Shown here: positions 62,399 to 64,000 of the stretch, piece by piece | Position numbering within the stretch: the first letter of the stretch is position 1 | Layout of the letters: every line of letters begins with the position of its first letter | NCBI GenBank assembly: GCA_001875425.1 | Contig: MIYU01000019.1 | Coordinates: 1 to 64,000, forward strand | DNA: 64,000 bases | Source of the DNA: Marine Group III euryarchaeote CG-Bathy1 | GTDB lineage: Archaea > Thermoplasmatota > Poseidoniia > MGIII > CG-Epi1 | Direction: 5' to 3' | The notes under the pieces: generated by a model | The model's database searches: none | Seen by the model: only the letters and a program-made list of their open reading frames with translations | Told to the model about the DNA's origin: nothing | Made by a program: the position numbers and the translations under genes

Positions 62399-62758
62399 TT
62401 AGAATGTCATAATTTCCCAATCATTTTCTAATGCTTTAGCAAACCATTCAGTAGAAGGGACTCCATTGATCCCCAATTCACTCAAATGCATTTCTAAACC
62501 TCTTTGCTGTATTGATGAAAAACAGGCACCCACAACAACTCCCAATCCAGATAAAACTTCTAAATATTCTATAATCATTTTCTCCACATCATCTTTCTGT
62601 TCTCTAATCCATTCCACACCCTCTCCTTTCAAAACAATTCTTATTTTTTCTTTACCCTTTACAGCAACTGACTCTAAAATGTGTAATCCTTCTGACACCT
62701 TAATACTCCCCTTTTTTTCATCGGGCCCAGTCATTATCAATACCAATATACCGTTCAT
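62399..62758 (-). CDS. DsrE-family-like hypothetical protein
   Basis: The protein of about 119 residues starts with a hydrophobic strand (ILVLIMTGPDEKKG) followed by a helix-strand pattern (SEGLHILESV..KIRIVLKGEGV) as in DsrE/F-like sulfur-relay or scaffold proteins. It has two cysteines at most, and the conserved sulfur-carrying cysteine is not obvious, except in ACFSS. The ATG at 62758 overlaps the stop of the upstream reductase by 1 nt (TAATG), so the pair is coupled. The fold is inferred, not certain. Confidence 0.55.
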   Translation of the reverse strand: MNGILVLIMTGPDEKKGSIKVSEGLHILESVAVKGKEKIRIVLKGEGVEWIREQKDDVEKMIIEYLEVLSGLGVVVGACFSSIQQRGLEMHLSELGINGVPSTEWFAKALENDWEIMTF

Positions 62759-63759
62759 TATTCCATCCCCTCTATCCATTCTAAAGTGTCTTTGATACTC
62801 TTTTCTAAGTTCATCGGTTTCCATCCTAATTCTTCACGAGCTTTTTCCGAATTATATTCTGTTTTTTTCCCCATATATTCACGCACTATTGATGGTGTAA
62901 ACATCGGTTTATGACCAAACCAACTTTTTCCAACTTCGATATAGGCGGCGATTTTCATTAACCACAACGGCGCTTCTCTTTTAGGCATCGAGATATCAGG
63001 TTTTATTGTTTTAATAATATTTATTAATTCCTTAGCAGAAAGACATCCAGTAGACAAGATATGTCTTCCATTTGCATTTTCGTTTTCATAAGCTAACAGA
63101 TGACCCATTGCAACATCTCTTACATCTACATAACCAAATACAACCGGAGGTATCAACGGAAATTTTCCACCCATTACATTACGAAACATCATAGTCGTAG
63201 GTGTATGGCGATAGAATTTAGGTCCTATTACTGCCGTTGGATTTATGACGACTAATTTCATTTGATTTTCTTCTGCATATTTCCAGGCTCTTTTTTCAGC
63301 TTCAGTTTTTGCATATGCATACGGTTGGTCACTCCCATCATTCCAATCCTCTTCAGTAAGGGCGCCTCCGTCTAATGCTTCTTTGCCAACAGCGGCTGTA
63401 CTCGATGTAAATATTACCTTTTCAACGCCCATCTTTTTCGCAGCTTTAAGTGCATTAATCCCTCCTACAATACTCGGCTCTATAATCTCTTTTTCAGGAT
63501 TTTCTGCCCATGTTTTGTAAACAGCTGCTACCTGAAACAATCCATCCACATTCTTCATCGCACTTTCTAAAGTGTCTATTTTCATCAAATCTGCTTGAAC
63601 AATTTCAACATCTAATTTTTTTAAATGGCGCGTAAGACTTTCGTCATCTTTATTTCGCACCGACGCTCTAACATTGTATCCCCTCTCTATCAATAGTTCA
63701 ACTAAACTATATCCAACATGTCCATTGGCTCCTGTAACTAGTACATTTTTTCCATTCAT
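62758..63759 (-). CDS. NAD(P)-dependent epimerase/reductase (dihydroflavonol-4-reductase-like SDR)
   Basis: The 333-residue extended short-chain dehydrogenase has GANGHVGYSLVELL near 7-20, the catalytic YAYAKTEAEK near 146-155, TSSTAAVG near 115, and NPTAVIGP near 173. The shape resembles plant DFR/steroid-type reductases, so its substrate is probably a carbonyl or a nucleotide sugar. It precedes the DsrE-like gene with 1-nt overlap and overlaps the oligoribonuclease gene by 4 nt at its own start. Confidence 0.82.
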   Translation of the reverse strand: MNGKNVLVTGANGHVGYSLVELLIERGYNVRASVRNKDDESLTRHLKKLDVEIVQADLMKIDTLESAMKNVDGLFQVAAVYKTWAENPEKEIIEPSIVGGINALKAAKKMGVEKVIFTSSTAAVGKEALDGGALTEEDWNDGSDQPYAYAKTEAEKRAWKYAEENQMKLVVINPTAVIGPKFYRHTPTTMMFRNVMGGKFPLIPPVVFGYVDVRDVAMGHLLAYENENANGRHILSTGCLSAKELINIIKTIKPDISMPKREAPLWLMKIAAYIEVGKSWFGHKPMFTPSIVREYMGKKTEYNSEKAREELGWKPMNLEKSIKDTLEWIEGME

Positions 63760-64000
63760 AAATTAAACACATTGTCCCTGTAGAATTTTAATTCTTCTAT
63801 AGATTCTAAGATATCATCCATTGCTCTATGTTGCTTTCCCTTTCTTGGGGCCTTTCGAAGAATCTTGGGAGACCACCGATACACTAATTCTTTAATCGAT
63901 GTAACATCGACGCAGCGATAGTGCATTCTGTTCTCTAACAAAGGCATATACTCTGCTAAAAATCTACGATCAATCCCTATCGAATTTCCGCACAAAGGAG
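63756..64000 (-). CDS. orn: Oligoribonuclease (3' part only; cut by window edge)
   Basis: About 80 C-terminal residues are visible. CGNSIGIDRRFLAEYMPLLE, HYRCVDVTSIKELVYRW and the final HRAMDDILESIEELKFYRD match the DEDDh-family 3'-5' exoribonuclease Orn, which degrades 2-5 nt RNA oligomers. The catalytic histidine is in QHRAMDD and a later aspartate follows. The N-terminal DxE motif lies outside the window, so the start is not known. Orn is typical of proteobacteria, actinobacteria and eukaryotes and is not expected in most archaea. Confidence 0.88.
   Translation of the reverse strand, partial: PLCGNSIGIDRRFLAEYMPLLENRMHYRCVDVTSIKELVYRWSPKILRKAPRKGKQHRAMDDILESIEELKFYRDNVFNL

Overview
The window looks like a piece of a low-GC marine euryarchaeal genome, most probably from the Thermoplasmatota-related Marine Group II/III lineage (Poseidoniales-like). 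The archaeal assignment rests on the RNA polymerase genes (separate A' and A'', subunits H and L), archaeosine TGT, topoisomerase VI subunit A, archaeal-type phosphopantothenate synthetase, DUF63, Spt5, SecE and L11, together with TATA-box promoters placed so that transcripts are nearly leaderless. The exact group is an inference. Coding density is very high: neighbouring genes often overlap by 1-4 nt, and the only gap above 300 nt holds a tRNA.

Region 1-20.3 kb: a sugar-nucleotide epimerase, tRNA-Glu, a secreted two-esterase protein with a PGF-CTERM-like tail, a DEAD-box helicase with a tandem-repeat tail, methylmalonyl-CoA epimerase, an OPT-family transporter, a four-gene cluster with three KaiC/RecA-like paralogues of which two have damaged or missing P-loops, a dolichol/phytol-kinase-like enzyme, tRNA-Ala, an HMA-DUF4396 fusion, archaeosine TGT with its zinc cysteines replaced by serines, PdxH, DUF63, pterin dehydratase, Top6A, phosphopantothenate synthetase and a degenerate translational-GTPase relative. 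Region 20.4-27.6 kb: the prs-amidohydrolase-glycyl-tRNA synthetase operon, RidA, a ceramidase-like membrane enzyme, tRNA-Ser, XTP pyrophosphatase and transketolase. A change in strand composition seems to fall in the convergent gap at 20.3-20.4 kb and may mark a replication-termination zone.

Region 27.6-43 kb: the RNA polymerase operon rpoH-rpoB-rpoA1-rpoA2-rpl30e, in which A'' carries an extra N-terminal region of about 340 residues, then tRNA-Lys, a gluconeogenic pair (GlpX FBPase and class I aldolase), a CDF transporter, an RRM protein, a UbiA-family prenyltransferase (archaeal lipid synthesis) and an M28 lipoprotein peptidase. Region 43-64 kb: an RND exporter with an internal YbaN/DUF454 domain, pyrBI facing the ftsZ-secE-spt5-rpl11-arcC operon, a 1,841-residue secreted repeat protein coupled to a small membrane protein and a membrane-embedded Cas4-like protein, a THEP1-like NTPase coupled to Trm1, rpoL-truD-GYF_2, thioredoxin, a DsrE-like protein, a reductase and the 3' part of an oligoribonuclease cut by the window edge.

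Metabolically the genes suggest a heterotroph that degrades proteins and acylated polymers, imports peptides, runs gluconeogenesis and a transketolase pathway, and makes archaeal ether lipids. No CRISPR array, insertion sequence or prophage was seen.
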